Of a stretch of 6,075 bases of DNA, positions 1-6,075 are shown one piece after another; position 1 is the first letter of the stretch, and each line of letters begins with the position of its first letter. The stretch spans positions 1-6,075 of the forward strand of contig VFKU01000112.1 in assembly GCA_009885415.1 (NCBI GenBank), in the 5' to 3' direction. Source of the DNA: Rhodothermota bacterium (GTDB lineage Bacteria; Hydrogenedentota; Hydrogenedentia; Hydrogenedentales; GCA-2746185). The notes beneath the pieces were generated by a model. That model ran no database searches. It saw only the letters and a program-made list of their open reading frames with translations, and was not told the origin of the DNA. The position numbers and the translations under genes were made by a program.

Positions 1-1722
1 CTGCTTACGTTGCAGCCGGGCGAGCACGATGTAAAGGCGGCTGCGAAATCGGCCACCGACGCCGCTGACGCCGACCTGATTAAAAAAGTCCGCGGGTGGG
101 CGGAGGCGCTGCGCACGGTCTCGCGCGAACGCGCAACGCGGCGCGACGCGGTCGAGGTCCTGAACAATTACAAGCGTATTCTCGAACAGGTCGCGCCGGC
201 GCTCGGCGGCTCGAGCGTGAAGCTCGGCCGCGGCACGCGCGCCGTGGTATTGCAGGGCAACGTCAAGAAAATCGCCGACCGGCTCGATGAGCGTCTCGCC
301 TCCGAGATTGGCCCGCAATGCAGCTTCCACCGCAACCAGATTTCGCGCAAACAACTGGTCGGCCTCGTTACTTTCCCGGAAGCGAAAGAAAACGAAGTCA
401 CGCGCATTCTCGGCCAAGAAGGCGTCACGCCGGTCGACATGCGCGATCAGAGCTTGGAAAACGCGACGCTGGGCGAAGTGGTCGGCCGGATCGACAAGAC
501 GATCACCCAGCACCAAAAAGAAATGACCCGCCTCGAAGGCGAAGCGAACAAACTCTCGCGGCAGGTAGGCGCGGAACTCCTCGGTGTGAAGTTGGTCGTT
601 GCGGATCGATTGTCGCGCTTGAGGGTGTACGGACAGTTCGCGCAGAGCAAAATGGTGACCGTATTCCAGGGCTGGACGCCGTCCGATCAGTATCCGGCGC
701 TCAAGCAGGCGGTCGAACGCGAATTCCCCGGCAAGGTGGAAGTAAACCAGGTTGGCTTTCACGACCTCCCGCACACCGCCGTCCCCACGCTCCTTCGCAA
801 CGCCGCCTTCTTCAAACCTTTCGAATTACCCATGGGCCTCTTCCGTCCGCCGACTTACGGCACCTCGGATCCGACATGGATGGTTGGCCTCTCGTTCACC
901 ATTTTTTACGGCTTCATCATGGGAGATGCGATCTACGGCCTGGCGATCATCCTGCTCGCGCTGTGGATCAAGGGCAAGTTCGGCGCGTCGAAAATCGGCC
1001 GATCGGTCGGCACCATCGCGATGTACATGGGCGTGAGTTCGACTGTGTTTGGCGTGATCTACGGCGAATACGCCGGCGCCTTCGTCGAGAAGACGGTGTG
1101 GCCGATGATTTCGAGCGGTGCGATGCCGGTGCTCTTCCATCGCGCGCACGAGACGACACAACTGCTGGTCTTGGCGATTATGTTCGGCGTGTTCCTGGTC
1201 CCTACGGCGCTAATCATGGGCGTGCGCGCTGACTGGCACCACGGGCACAAGAAGCACGCCATCGAAAAGGCCGGCATGTGCATGGGCCTGCTCGCGCTGA
1301 TGTCCTTTGTGTTTGGCTACTTCGGCGTGCCCGTGTTCAACTCCTCGTTCATGCAGATCGTCGACGTTGCTCTCGGGGCGGTGGGCGTGGTCATGATTTT
1401 CTACGCCGCAGGCGCGATGCGCGGCGCGGTCGGCGTGATCGAGATCATGTCGCTCGGCGGCAATGTGCTCAGCTATGCGCGCCTGATGGCGCTCGGCGTC
1501 GCCTCGATCGCGCTGGCGGACATCGCCAACATGTTGCCCGGCATGATGGGCTACGCCATCGGCATTCCTGCGGCGCTGCTCGTGCACCTGCTCAACTTGG
1601 GTATAGGCATCGCGAGTCCCACCATACACTCGCTGCGTCTTAATTTTGTGGAGTTCCTCCCGAAGTTTTATTCGCCGGAGGGAAGAGGTTTCAACCCGTT
1701 CAGAAAGGAAACACAATGGTAA
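1..1722 (+). CDS. atpI: V/A-type ATPase subunit I (a-subunit), 5' partial
   Basis: Membrane stator subunit that forms the ion half-channels against the K ring and anchors the peripheral stalks (V_ATPase_I / a-subunit family). The frame is open to base 1, so the true start and the first part of the N-terminal domain are missing; family members are usually about 600-660 residues and about 573 codons are seen. Counting from the TTG at base 10, residues 1-285 are a soluble, charged, partly coiled-coil domain. About eight hydrophobic segments follow, the first near 290-320 with the family motif FYGFIMGDAIYG. The family's essential channel arginine is R491, in SYARLMALGVA. A second conserved arginine, R543, lies in HSLRLNFVEFLPKFY near the C terminus. 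The stop codon overlaps the start of the K gene by 7 bases. Family assignment is firm; only the start is unknown. Confidence 0.96.
   Translation: MLTLQPGEHDVKAAAKSATDAADADLIKKVRGWAEALRTVSRERATRRDAVEVLNNYKRILEQVAPALGGSSVKLGRGTRAVVLQGNVKKIADRLDERLASEIGPQCSFHRNQISRKQLVGLVTFPEAKENEVTRILGQEGVTPVDMRDQSLENATLGEVVGRIDKTITQHQKEMTRLEGEANKLSRQVGAELLGVKLVVADRLSRLRVYGQFAQSKMVTVFQGWTPSDQYPALKQAVEREFPGKVEVNQVGFHDLPHTAVPTLLRNAAFFKPFELPMGLFRPPTYGTSDPTWMVGLSFTIFYGFIMGDAIYGLAIILLALWIKGKFGASKIGRSVGTIAMYMGVSSTVFGVIYGEYAGAFVEKTVWPMISSGAMPVLFHRAHETTQLLVLAIMFGVFLVPTALIMGVRADWHHGHKKHAIEKAGMCMGLLALMSFVFGYFGVPVFNSSFMQIVDVALGAVGVVMIFYAAGAMRGAVGVIEIMSLGGNVLSYARLMALGVASIALADIANMLPGMMGYAIGIPAALLVHLLNLGIGIASPTIHSLRLNFVEFLPKFYSPEGRGFNPFRKETQW
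1704..1710 (+). promoter_or_regulatory. Ribosome binding site for atpK, inside the end of atpI
   Basis: AAAGGAA lies 5 bases before the ATG at 1716, within the last codons of atpI. Ribosomes ending at TAA 1720-1722 finish on top of the K start, so both fresh initiation and coupled re-initiation are plausible. Confidence 0.6.
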
Positions 1723-2072
1723 CGAAGCAAGCGATGTTGAAGATGGGGATGCTGGCGATCGCGTTTGTGGCCGTGCTGGGGATTTTCGCCCCGCTCGCCA
1801 TGGCGCAGGAGCCCGAACACGGCGCTGAAGCGGCGGCCACGGGTGGCGGCGGCGGTCTGGGCGCGCTTGGCCTGGGCATCGGCGCGGGTCTCGCGGTCGG
1901 CTTGGCCGGTCTGGGCACCGGGCTGGCGCAGTCCGGCGTGGGCGCGGGCGGCACCGGCGCGATGGCCGAGAAGCCCGAGCTGTTCACCAACGTGCTGATC
2001 CTGTTCGCCATCCCGGAGACGATCGTTATTCTCGGATTCGTGATTGGCTTCCTGCTGCTGAACAAAGCCTAA
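1716..2072 (+). CDS. atpK: V/A-type ATPase subunit K (c-ring proteolipid) with signal-like leader
   Basis: Ring proteolipid that carries the coupling ion through the membrane. The 118 residues hold an N-terminal hydrophobic stretch (about 8-27) ending in AMA before QE, which looks like a cleavable signal peptide (predicted cut after A30). A short Gly-rich linker (43-47) and one helical hairpin follow, with TM1 about 48-73 and TM2 about 88-115. The ion-binding carboxylate is E101 in the TM2 motif IPETIVILG; Q72 in GTGLAQ on TM1 is the usual second ligand position. This is the single-hairpin form, not the doubled 16-kDa form of Enterococcus or eukaryotes. From memory, the leader and hairpin closely resemble the Thermus ring subunit. 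ATG 1716 is chosen because of its ribosome site and because later Met codons (7, 10) would cut into the leader. It may be called subunit L or c elsewhere. Confidence 0.95.
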   Translation: MVTKQAMLKMGMLAIAFVAVLGIFAPLAMAQEPEHGAEAAATGGGGGLGALGLGIGAGLAVGLAGLGTGLAQSGVGAGGTGAMAEKPELFTNVLILFAIPETIVILGFVIGFLLLNKA

Positions 2073-2090
2073 AGCGCAGGACCCGTTTTT
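2050..2090 (+). promoter_or_regulatory. Possible stem-loop over the atpE ribosome site
   Basis: TCCTGC at 2050-2055 can pair with GCAGGA at 2076-2081. After a bulged T at 2056, GCT 2057-2059 can also pair with AGC 2073-2075, leaving a 13-base loop that holds the atpK stop codon. The right arm contains AGGA 2078-2081, the only ribosome site visible for atpE. Five T residues (2086-2090) follow after CCCG. It could limit or couple atpE translation, or act as a weak partial terminator. The stem is short and may be chance. Confidence 0.25.
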
Positions 2091-2091
2091 C

Positions 2092-2694
2092 ATGGCAAGT
2101 CCTGCCCTCTTCGAGACGATGGCGCGGCAGGTCGAGGCGGAGTGTGCCGAACACCTCGCCAAGGCCCGGGCCGAAGCCGAGCGCATTCTTACCGATGCGC
2201 GCGCGAAGGCGCGTGCCTCGACTGAAGCGGCGTTGGCCTCGGCCAAGGCCGAGCGCGATCGCCTCGACACCCTGTGGAAACAGAAGGGCGAGGCCGAATC
2301 CGTTCGCCTCGAGCTCTCGATGAAGAACGACATCGTCGAGGCGCTGCTCGCGGAGGTCTCCGCCGGAATCCGGCGTATGGCTACCAGCCCGGAGTTTACG
2401 AAGGTGATCGATCGCATGCTTGCGGAGCTGATGGCCGCGGTGGCCGGCACCTCCGGCGTTCAGATCCTTGGCCCTCCGGCGCACGTGGAGTTGATCCGCG
2501 CGTGGCTGGCGGATCACGGGCACGCGGGTGTGAAGGCCGAGGGCTCGACGGAGTTCTGGGACGGCGTCGCCGTCCAGGATCCCGCGCGTACCTGGCGCGT
2601 GAGCAATACGCTCAGCGGGCGCTTTGCGCGCGTGGATCAAGCGGTGCGCAAGCACTGCATGACGACGCTCTTCGGCTCGGGAGGCGCTGCATAA
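2092..2694 (+). CDS. atpE: V/A-type ATPase subunit E (peripheral stalk)
   Basis: Peripheral-stalk subunit that, with a G/H-type coiled-coil partner, ties the A3B3 head to subunit I and stops the head from turning with the rotor. At 200 residues it is normal for the vATP-synt_E family. Residues about 8-75 are a long Ala/Glu/Lys/Arg-rich helix typical of the coiled coil. The C-terminal half is the globular head-binding domain, with the family-like pattern DGVAVQDP (157-164) followed by NTLSGRF (172-178). The start ATG 2092 is preceded by AGGA 2078-2081 at a 10-base spacing, a weaker site than those of the A and B genes. The gene lies 19 bases after atpK and one base before atpC. The E-subunit call rests on domain pattern plus position between K and C. 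No G/H partner gene is in the window; in the Thermus operon it lies upstream of I. Confidence 0.93.
   Translation: MASPALFETMARQVEAECAEHLAKARAEAERILTDARAKARASTEAALASAKAERDRLDTLWKQKGEAESVRLELSMKNDIVEALLAEVSAGIRRMATSPEFTKVIDRMLAELMAAVAGTSGVQILGPPAHVELIRAWLADHGHAGVKAEGSTEFWDGVAVQDPARTWRVSNTLSGRFARVDQAVRKHCMTTLFGSGGAA
2679..2684 (+). promoter_or_regulatory. Ribosome binding site for atpC, inside the end of atpE
   Basis: GGGAGG lies 11 bases before ATG 2696, within the last codons of atpE. The E stop (2692-2694) and C start are separated by a single base, so translation of the two is probably coupled. Confidence 0.55.
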
Positions 2695-2695
2695 T

Positions 2696-3751
2696 ATGGC
2701 CAGCTCTGCTGCGGCATTTGTCAACGCGCGCGTGCGCGGCATGAAGAGTTCGCTCTTGGGCCGCAACGATCTCGAGGCCCTGCTCGACAGCGGCCGGCTC
2801 GATCAAATCGGCGAGACGCTGCTCAAGTCGCCCTACGACGTCGAGCTCGCCGAAGCGCTCTCGCGCTATCAAGGCGCCGAGGCGATCGAGGACGCGGTCT
2901 CGCGCAACCTCGTGAACACCTTCGGCCGGCTCAAGGCCATGTGCCGGCAAGAAATGGCTGCGCTGGCGGAGATTTTCATCGGACGCTGGGACCTCATCGC
3001 CGTCAAGGCCTTGCTGCGCAACCGGCACCACGGGCTCGATGCGGAAACGGGCGCTTCGTCGCTCGTGCCGAGCGCGTCGATGTCTCAAGCGGTGCAGAAG
3101 GAATTGGCGGCGCAGGACACGATGGAGGCGCTCGTGCGCGGGCTCGCCGCGTGGAACTCCGCACTCTGCCGGGGACTGGTCGAGGCCTTGCCCGCGTACC
3201 AGGAGACGAAAAATCTTCGCACGCTGGAAGACGCGCTCGACCGTAGCTACTTCGTGAGCAATCTCGTGCGCCTCGGCAGCTACCGCTCCGACGACGCGAA
3301 ATTTATCCAGGAGATTTTGCGCGCGGAGATTGATCGCATCAATCTCCGTCGCTTGTTCGAGCCGCGGCCCGCGGGCGTCAGCGCGGAGGACGTCGTGCGC
3401 GAGCTCTTGCCGCGCGGCGCCATCTCCGAGCAGGTGCTGCGCGAAATCGCCGCGGCCGGCACGCCCGAGCGCGCGGCGGAAGTCGTCGCCCGCACGCCCT
3501 ACGGCGACATGGCCGGCGCGCTAGCGAACTTCGCGCAGACCGGCCGTTTTTCTTCGCTCGAGCGCCAGTTCGAACTAAAATTTATCGAGCGCTTGCGGCG
3601 GGCCGTACAGCGTCAAAACATCGGGCTCGCCTCGCTCCTTCGCTACGCGTGGCTCAAATACAACGAAGTGACGAATTTGCGGATCATCGCGCATGGCCTT
3701 GCGGCGCACCTGCCCAAGGCGCGGCTCGAGCAGGAGTTGCTCTATGTCTAA
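2696..3751 (+). CDS. atpC: V/A-type ATPase subunit C (rotor cap, d/AC39 family)
   Basis: Funnel-shaped, largely helical subunit that sits on the K ring and receives the central shaft (D and F), passing torque between ring and head; it matches the vATP-synt_AC39 family (subunit d in eukaryotes, subunit C in bacteria). Its 351 residues are close to the usual 320-350 and it has no membrane segment or signal. Family-like traits are the N-terminal ARVRGMKSSLL (about 11-21), many Arg/Glu/Leu-rich helices in repeated blocks, and the characteristic C-terminal helix with NEVTNLRIIAHGL near 323-335. ATG 2696 is supported by GGGAGG upstream and by tight spacing to atpE. The 3' end overlaps the start of atpF by 8 bases in another frame. 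This is not the F-type epsilon subunit that shares the atpC symbol. Confidence 0.94.
   Translation: MASSAAAFVNARVRGMKSSLLGRNDLEALLDSGRLDQIGETLLKSPYDVELAEALSRYQGAEAIEDAVSRNLVNTFGRLKAMCRQEMAALAEIFIGRWDLIAVKALLRNRHHGLDAETGASSLVPSASMSQAVQKELAAQDTMEALVRGLAAWNSALCRGLVEALPAYQETKNLRTLEDALDRSYFVSNLVRLGSYRSDDAKFIQEILRAEIDRINLRRLFEPRPAGVSAEDVVRELLPRGAISEQVLREIAAAGTPERAAEVVARTPYGDMAGALANFAQTGRFSSLERQFELKFIERLRRAVQRQNIGLASLLRYAWLKYNEVTNLRIIAHGLAAHLPKARLEQELLYV
3732..3736 (+). promoter_or_regulatory. Ribosome binding site that fixes the atpF start
   Basis: AGGAG lies 7 bases before ATG 3744, inside the last codons of atpC. It decides the atpF start in favour of 3744 over the upstream in-frame ATG at 3693, which lacks a comparable site and would add 17 Arg/Ser/Cys-rich residues foreign to the family. 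Confidence 0.65.
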
Positions 3752-4064
3752 AATTTGCGCGGTGGCCAGCGGCGCGACGGCGATGAACCTTGCGTTGACG
3801 GGGATTCGCGTGCAGGAAGTGAGCGACGCGAAGGACGCCGAAGGCGTCCTCGAGGGCCTGCTGCAAGAGAAACTCGATGTGGTAATTATCGAAGAGAAGC
3901 TCCGGCATGGATTTTCCGAGAGGACCCAGGAACGGCTGAAGCGCCACAAGGGCGCGCCGCTGCTGGTGAATTGCCCCTCGTTCGACGATGAAGAGACCGA
4001 CGTGGACGCGTATCTGTCGTCGGTGATAAAACCGGCGGTTGGATTCGAGATCCGCCTTTCCTGA
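3744..4064 (+). CDS. atpF: V/A-type ATPase subunit F (central shaft)
   Basis: Small central-shaft subunit that packs on subunit D inside the A3B3 head and turns with it (vATP-synt_F family; called NtpG in Enterococcus). From ATG 3744 it is 106 residues, the usual size. The protein begins MSKICAVASG, the first strand of a Rossmann-like fold. It then shows LTGIRV (18-23), a helix with DAKDAEGVLEGLL (28-40), the strand KLDVVIIEEKL (43-53) and the strand APLLVNCPSF (71-80), where family members have a similar Pro-Ser turn. A short acidic stretch (81-88) precedes the C-terminal helix. An ATG 51 bases upstream is in frame, but the family N terminus begins at 3744. The start overlaps the end of atpC by 8 bases, so translation is probably coupled. 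Not to be confused with the F-type b subunit that carries the same symbol. Confidence 0.93.
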   Translation: MSKICAVASGATAMNLALTGIRVQEVSDAKDAEGVLEGLLQEKLDVVIIEEKLRHGFSERTQERLKRHKGAPLLVNCPSFDDEETDVDAYLSSVIKPAVGFEIRLS

Positions 4065-4085
4065 ACAGTAGCAAGCGAAACGGTT

Positions 4086-4092
4086 GAGGTGA
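4086..4092 (+). promoter_or_regulatory. Strong ribosome binding site for atpA
   Basis: GAGGTGA, a long match to the 16S rRNA tail complement, lies 6 bases before ATG 4099 in the 34-base gap after atpF. The rest of this gap (4065-4085) shows no hairpin or promoter-like elements. Confidence 0.7.
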
Positions 4093-4098
4093 AACACG

Positions 4099-5880
4099 AT
4101 GGCTGAGATAGTTGGAAAACTGGTGCGCATCTCGGGGCCGATGATCGCCGCCCAAGGCATGACGGGCGTCGGCATGGGCGAAATGGTGCGCGTGGGTAAA
4201 CTCGGACTACTCGGCGAGGTCATCCGCATCGACGGTGACGTCGCTTACGCGCAGGTGTACGAGGACACGGCGGGCATGTACCTCGGCGAACCGGTGCGCG
4301 CATTGGGCGCGCCGCTCTCGATCGAGCTCGGACCGGGCCTCCTCGGCCAGACCTACGACGGCATCCAGCGCCCGCTGATCGACTTGCAGCGCCAGGCCGG
4401 CGACTTTATCGCGCGCGGCCTTACGTCGGACCCGCTCGACTATAAGAAGACATGGGCGTGGACACCCGTCGCGCAGGTCGGCCAGGACGTGACCGGCGGC
4501 GATATACTCGGCTCTGTCCCGGAGACGGCGCACCTCAAGCATTTCGTCATGGTGCCGCCGCGCATCTCCGGCAAGATCAAGGAAATCAAGCCGGCCGGTG
4601 AATACACCGTCAAGGACGTGATCGCCAAGCTCGACAACGGCAAAGAACTGACCATGACGCACATGTGGCCGGTGAAAAAGGCGCGGCCCTTCCGCCAGAA
4701 GCTGGCGTCAGCGGTCCCCTTCGTCACGGGCCAGCGCGTGCTCGATATGCTCTTCCCCATCACGCTGGGCGGCTCGGCGATCGTGCCCGGCGGCTTCGGC
4801 ACGGGGAAGACCGTCGTGGAACAGCAGATTTCTAAATTCTGCAACGCGGACATCATCATCTACGTCGGTTGCGGTGAACGCGGCAATGAGATGGCGGACG
4901 TGCTCGACGAGTTCCCGCACCTGAGCGACCCCAAGACCGGCGGTCCGCTCATGAATGGGACCGTGCTCGTCGTGAACACCTCGAACATGCCAGTGGCCGC
5001 GCGCGAAGCGTCGGTCTACACCGGCATCACGCTCGGCGAATACTACCGCGACCAGGGCTATTCGGTGGCGATGATGGCCGACTCGACCTCGCGCTGGGCC
5101 GAGGCGCTGCGCGAGATTTCGTCGCGCCTCGAAGAAATGCCTGGCGAAGAAGGCTACCCGACCTACCTCTCGGCGCGCACGGCGGAATTCTACGAACGCA
5201 CGGGGCGCGTGAAGTGCTTCGGATCGGCCGTGCAAGGCCAGGAAGATCGCACCGGCTCGCTCACGCTGGTCGGCGCGGTCTCGCCCGCGGGCGGCGACTT
5301 CTCGGAGCCGGTGACGCAGAACTCGATGCGCGTCTCCGGCGGCCTCTGGGCGCTGGACGCCAAGCTGGCCTACAGCCGCCACTACCCGAGTGTGAACTGG
5401 AACTTGAGCTACTCGCTGTACTTCAAGGAGCTCGAGCCGTGGTTCCGCGCGAATGCACCGGCCGGCTGGGGCGAACGCCGCCAGCAGGCGATCGACTTGC
5501 TCCAGCGCGACACGGAGCTCCAGGAAATCGTGCAGCTCGTGGGGCCGGACGCCTTGCAGGATCAGGAACGTCTGCTCCTCGAATTCGCGCGCATGTTGAA
5601 GGAGTCTTTCCTGCAGCAGAACGCCTACTCGGACGACGACGCATATAGCTCTCTCGAAAAGACAGGGCATTTGCTCGACGCGCTGCTCTCCTTCTACGAG
5701 GCCGCGGGCGCAGCGCTCCGCGTGGGTGTGCAGTTGAACACGGTGCTCGCGCATCCCTCGCGCGAACAGATCTCGCGTCTGCGCGAGTTGAATTCCACTG
5801 GGTTTATCGAAAAGAAGAAGAAGGTGGTGGACGACATGAAGGCCGCCATCGAAGGTCTCAAGCAAGCGGTTGCCGCGTGA
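4099..5880 (+). CDS. atpA: V/A-type ATP synthase catalytic subunit A
   Basis: Catalytic subunit of the A3B3 head; it makes or hydrolyses ATP at its interface with B. At 593 residues it is full length for the family (about 580-600). In order: N-terminal beta barrel (about 1-75), the A-subunit-specific bulge domain (about 115-200), nucleotide-binding domain (about 215-440) and C-terminal helical domain. The P-loop is GGFGTGKT, residues 231-238, with K237 and T238. The catalytic glutamate is E259 in GCGERGNEM. The Walker B aspartate is D328 in MMADSTSRW. The alpha/beta ATPase signature PSVNWNLSYS is at 430-439. The bulge domain and GCGERGNEM separate it from F-type beta and from the non-catalytic B. 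ATG 4099 has a strong ribosome site and begins with the expected barrel sequence. The second P-loop position is Gly where Pro is usual in well-known prokaryotic A subunits. It lies 18 bases before atpB. Confidence 0.98.
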   Translation: MAEIVGKLVRISGPMIAAQGMTGVGMGEMVRVGKLGLLGEVIRIDGDVAYAQVYEDTAGMYLGEPVRALGAPLSIELGPGLLGQTYDGIQRPLIDLQRQAGDFIARGLTSDPLDYKKTWAWTPVAQVGQDVTGGDILGSVPETAHLKHFVMVPPRISGKIKEIKPAGEYTVKDVIAKLDNGKELTMTHMWPVKKARPFRQKLASAVPFVTGQRVLDMLFPITLGGSAIVPGGFGTGKTVVEQQISKFCNADIIIYVGCGERGNEMADVLDEFPHLSDPKTGGPLMNGTVLVVNTSNMPVAAREASVYTGITLGEYYRDQGYSVAMMADSTSRWAEALREISSRLEEMPGEEGYPTYLSARTAEFYERTGRVKCFGSAVQGQEDRTGSLTLVGAVSPAGGDFSEPVTQNSMRVSGGLWALDAKLAYSRHYPSVNWNLSYSLYFKELEPWFRANAPAGWGERRQQAIDLLQRDTELQEIVQLVGPDALQDQERLLLEFARMLKESFLQQNAYSDDDAYSSLEKTGHLLDALLSFYEAAGAALRVGVQLNTVLAHPSREQISRLRELNSTGFIEKKKKVVDDMKAAIEGLKQAVAA

Positions 5881-5884
5881 CACT

Positions 5885-5892
5885 AGGAGTGA
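5885..5892 (+). promoter_or_regulatory. Strong ribosome binding site for atpB
   Basis: AGGAGTGA lies in the 18-base gap between the atpA stop (5878-5880) and ATG 5899, with its AGGAG core 9 bases from the start. It supports 5899 as the start of the partial atpB. Confidence 0.7.
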
Positions 5893-5898
5893 CTGAGA

Positions 5899-6075
5899 AT
5901 GTCTCCAACTGAACTGCTCCAAAAGGAATACTGGGACCTCACGTACATTACGGGGCCGCTCGTTTTCCTGCGCAACGGCGACCGTTTCCCGACGGGCGCG
6001 ATTCTCGACCTCAAGCTCGCGAATGGCGAGGTCCGCCAGGGCCAGGTGCTCGAAGCGACGACGAAGCACGCGGTC
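5899..6075 (+). CDS. atpB: V/A-type ATP synthase subunit B, 3' partial
   Basis: First 59 codons of the non-catalytic head subunit, open to the right edge with no stop. B alternates with A in the hexameric head and supplies the arginine finger to the catalytic site, but that part lies outside the window. The visible protein is the N-terminal beta barrel: it begins MSPTELLQKEYWDLTYITGP, and further in has LANGEVRQGQVLEATTKHAV (40-59), which matches the family pattern of a Gly-Pro turn followed by D/N-G-E-x-R-x-G-Q-V-L-E. Position directly after A agrees with the standard A-B order. Full length would be about 460 residues. The call rests on this barrel plus context; I cannot judge whether the rest is intact. 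Confidence 0.93.
   Translation, partial: MSPTELLQKEYWDLTYITGPLVFLRNGDRFPTGAILDLKLANGEVRQGQVLEATTKHAV

Noticed and set aside
10..12. TTG as the start codon of atpI
   Set aside because: The same frame is open to base 1, there is no room for a ribosome site, and the protein would lack the family's N-terminal strand and helix. The gene starts outside the window.
318..1232. Open frame of 304 codons on the + strand inside atpI
   Set aside because: Out-of-frame reading of atpI; Arg/Pro/Gly/His-rich, without the hydrophobic segments or motifs seen in the correct frame.
2082..2090. Full intrinsic terminator after atpK
   Set aside because: The stem is bulged and moderate, the T run is only five and is set off by CCCG, and the operon clearly continues 1 base later; at most partial termination.
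1668..2450. Open frame of 260 codons on the - strand across atpK and atpE
   Set aside because: Shadow of two well-supported genes; Ser/Arg/Ala-rich, low complexity, with no recognisable domain.
2026..2766. Open frame of 246 codons on the - strand across atpE
   Set aside because: Shadow of atpE with Arg/His/Leu-rich composition, no ribosome site I trust and no family match.
3693..3743. Upstream ATG as the start of atpF
   Set aside because: It would add 17 residues unlike the family and a 59-base overlap with atpC; AGGAG and the family-like N terminus point to ATG 3744.
4708..6069. Open frame of 453 codons on the - strand across atpA and the start of atpB
   Set aside because: It lies wholly opposite conserved genes, is very rich in Arg, His, Val and Ala as expected for the reverse of GC-rich codons, and shows no domain I recognise.

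Overview
This window is an almost gap-free piece of an operon for a V/A-type (archaeal/vacuolar-type) rotary ATPase, all on the + strand. The order is I (5' end missing) - K - E - C - F - A - B (3' end missing). Seven genes fill the window; the longest non-coding gap is 34 bases (4065-4098). I see no tRNA, rRNA, CRISPR array, insertion sequence, phage gene or clear promoter. The promoter and the end of the operon must lie outside the window.

Layout: the membrane stator subunit I runs from the left edge to 1722 and overlaps the ring subunit K (1716-2072). After 19 bases comes the peripheral-stalk subunit E (2092-2694). One base later comes the rotor-cap subunit C (2696-3751), which overlaps the central-shaft subunit F (3744-4064). 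After 34 bases comes the catalytic subunit A (4099-5880), and after 18 bases subunit B, whose first 59 codons are seen (5899-6075). A and B form the soluble head. F and C, with subunit D (expected just downstream), form the central shaft. K forms the membrane ring. E, with a G/H-type partner not seen here, holds the head against subunit I. Ion flow between I and the K ring is coupled to ATP synthesis or hydrolysis in the head. The sequence does not settle the direction of work or the ion (H+ or Na+).

Organism: the DNA is GC-rich with many G/C third positions, the genes are tightly packed with Shine-Dalgarno sites, and K is a single-hairpin subunit with a signal-peptide-like leader. From memory, both the gene order and this form of K match the Thermus/Deinococcus V/A-ATPase. 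This points to a GC-rich bacterium with a Thermus-like V/A-ATPase locus, but I cannot name a phylum. The region is a well-known conserved machine, and I found no evidence of a new system. The points worth a second look are modest: a hairpin covering the E ribosome site, the coupling and ribosome-site pattern, the K leader, the undecided coupling ion and a P-loop variant in A.
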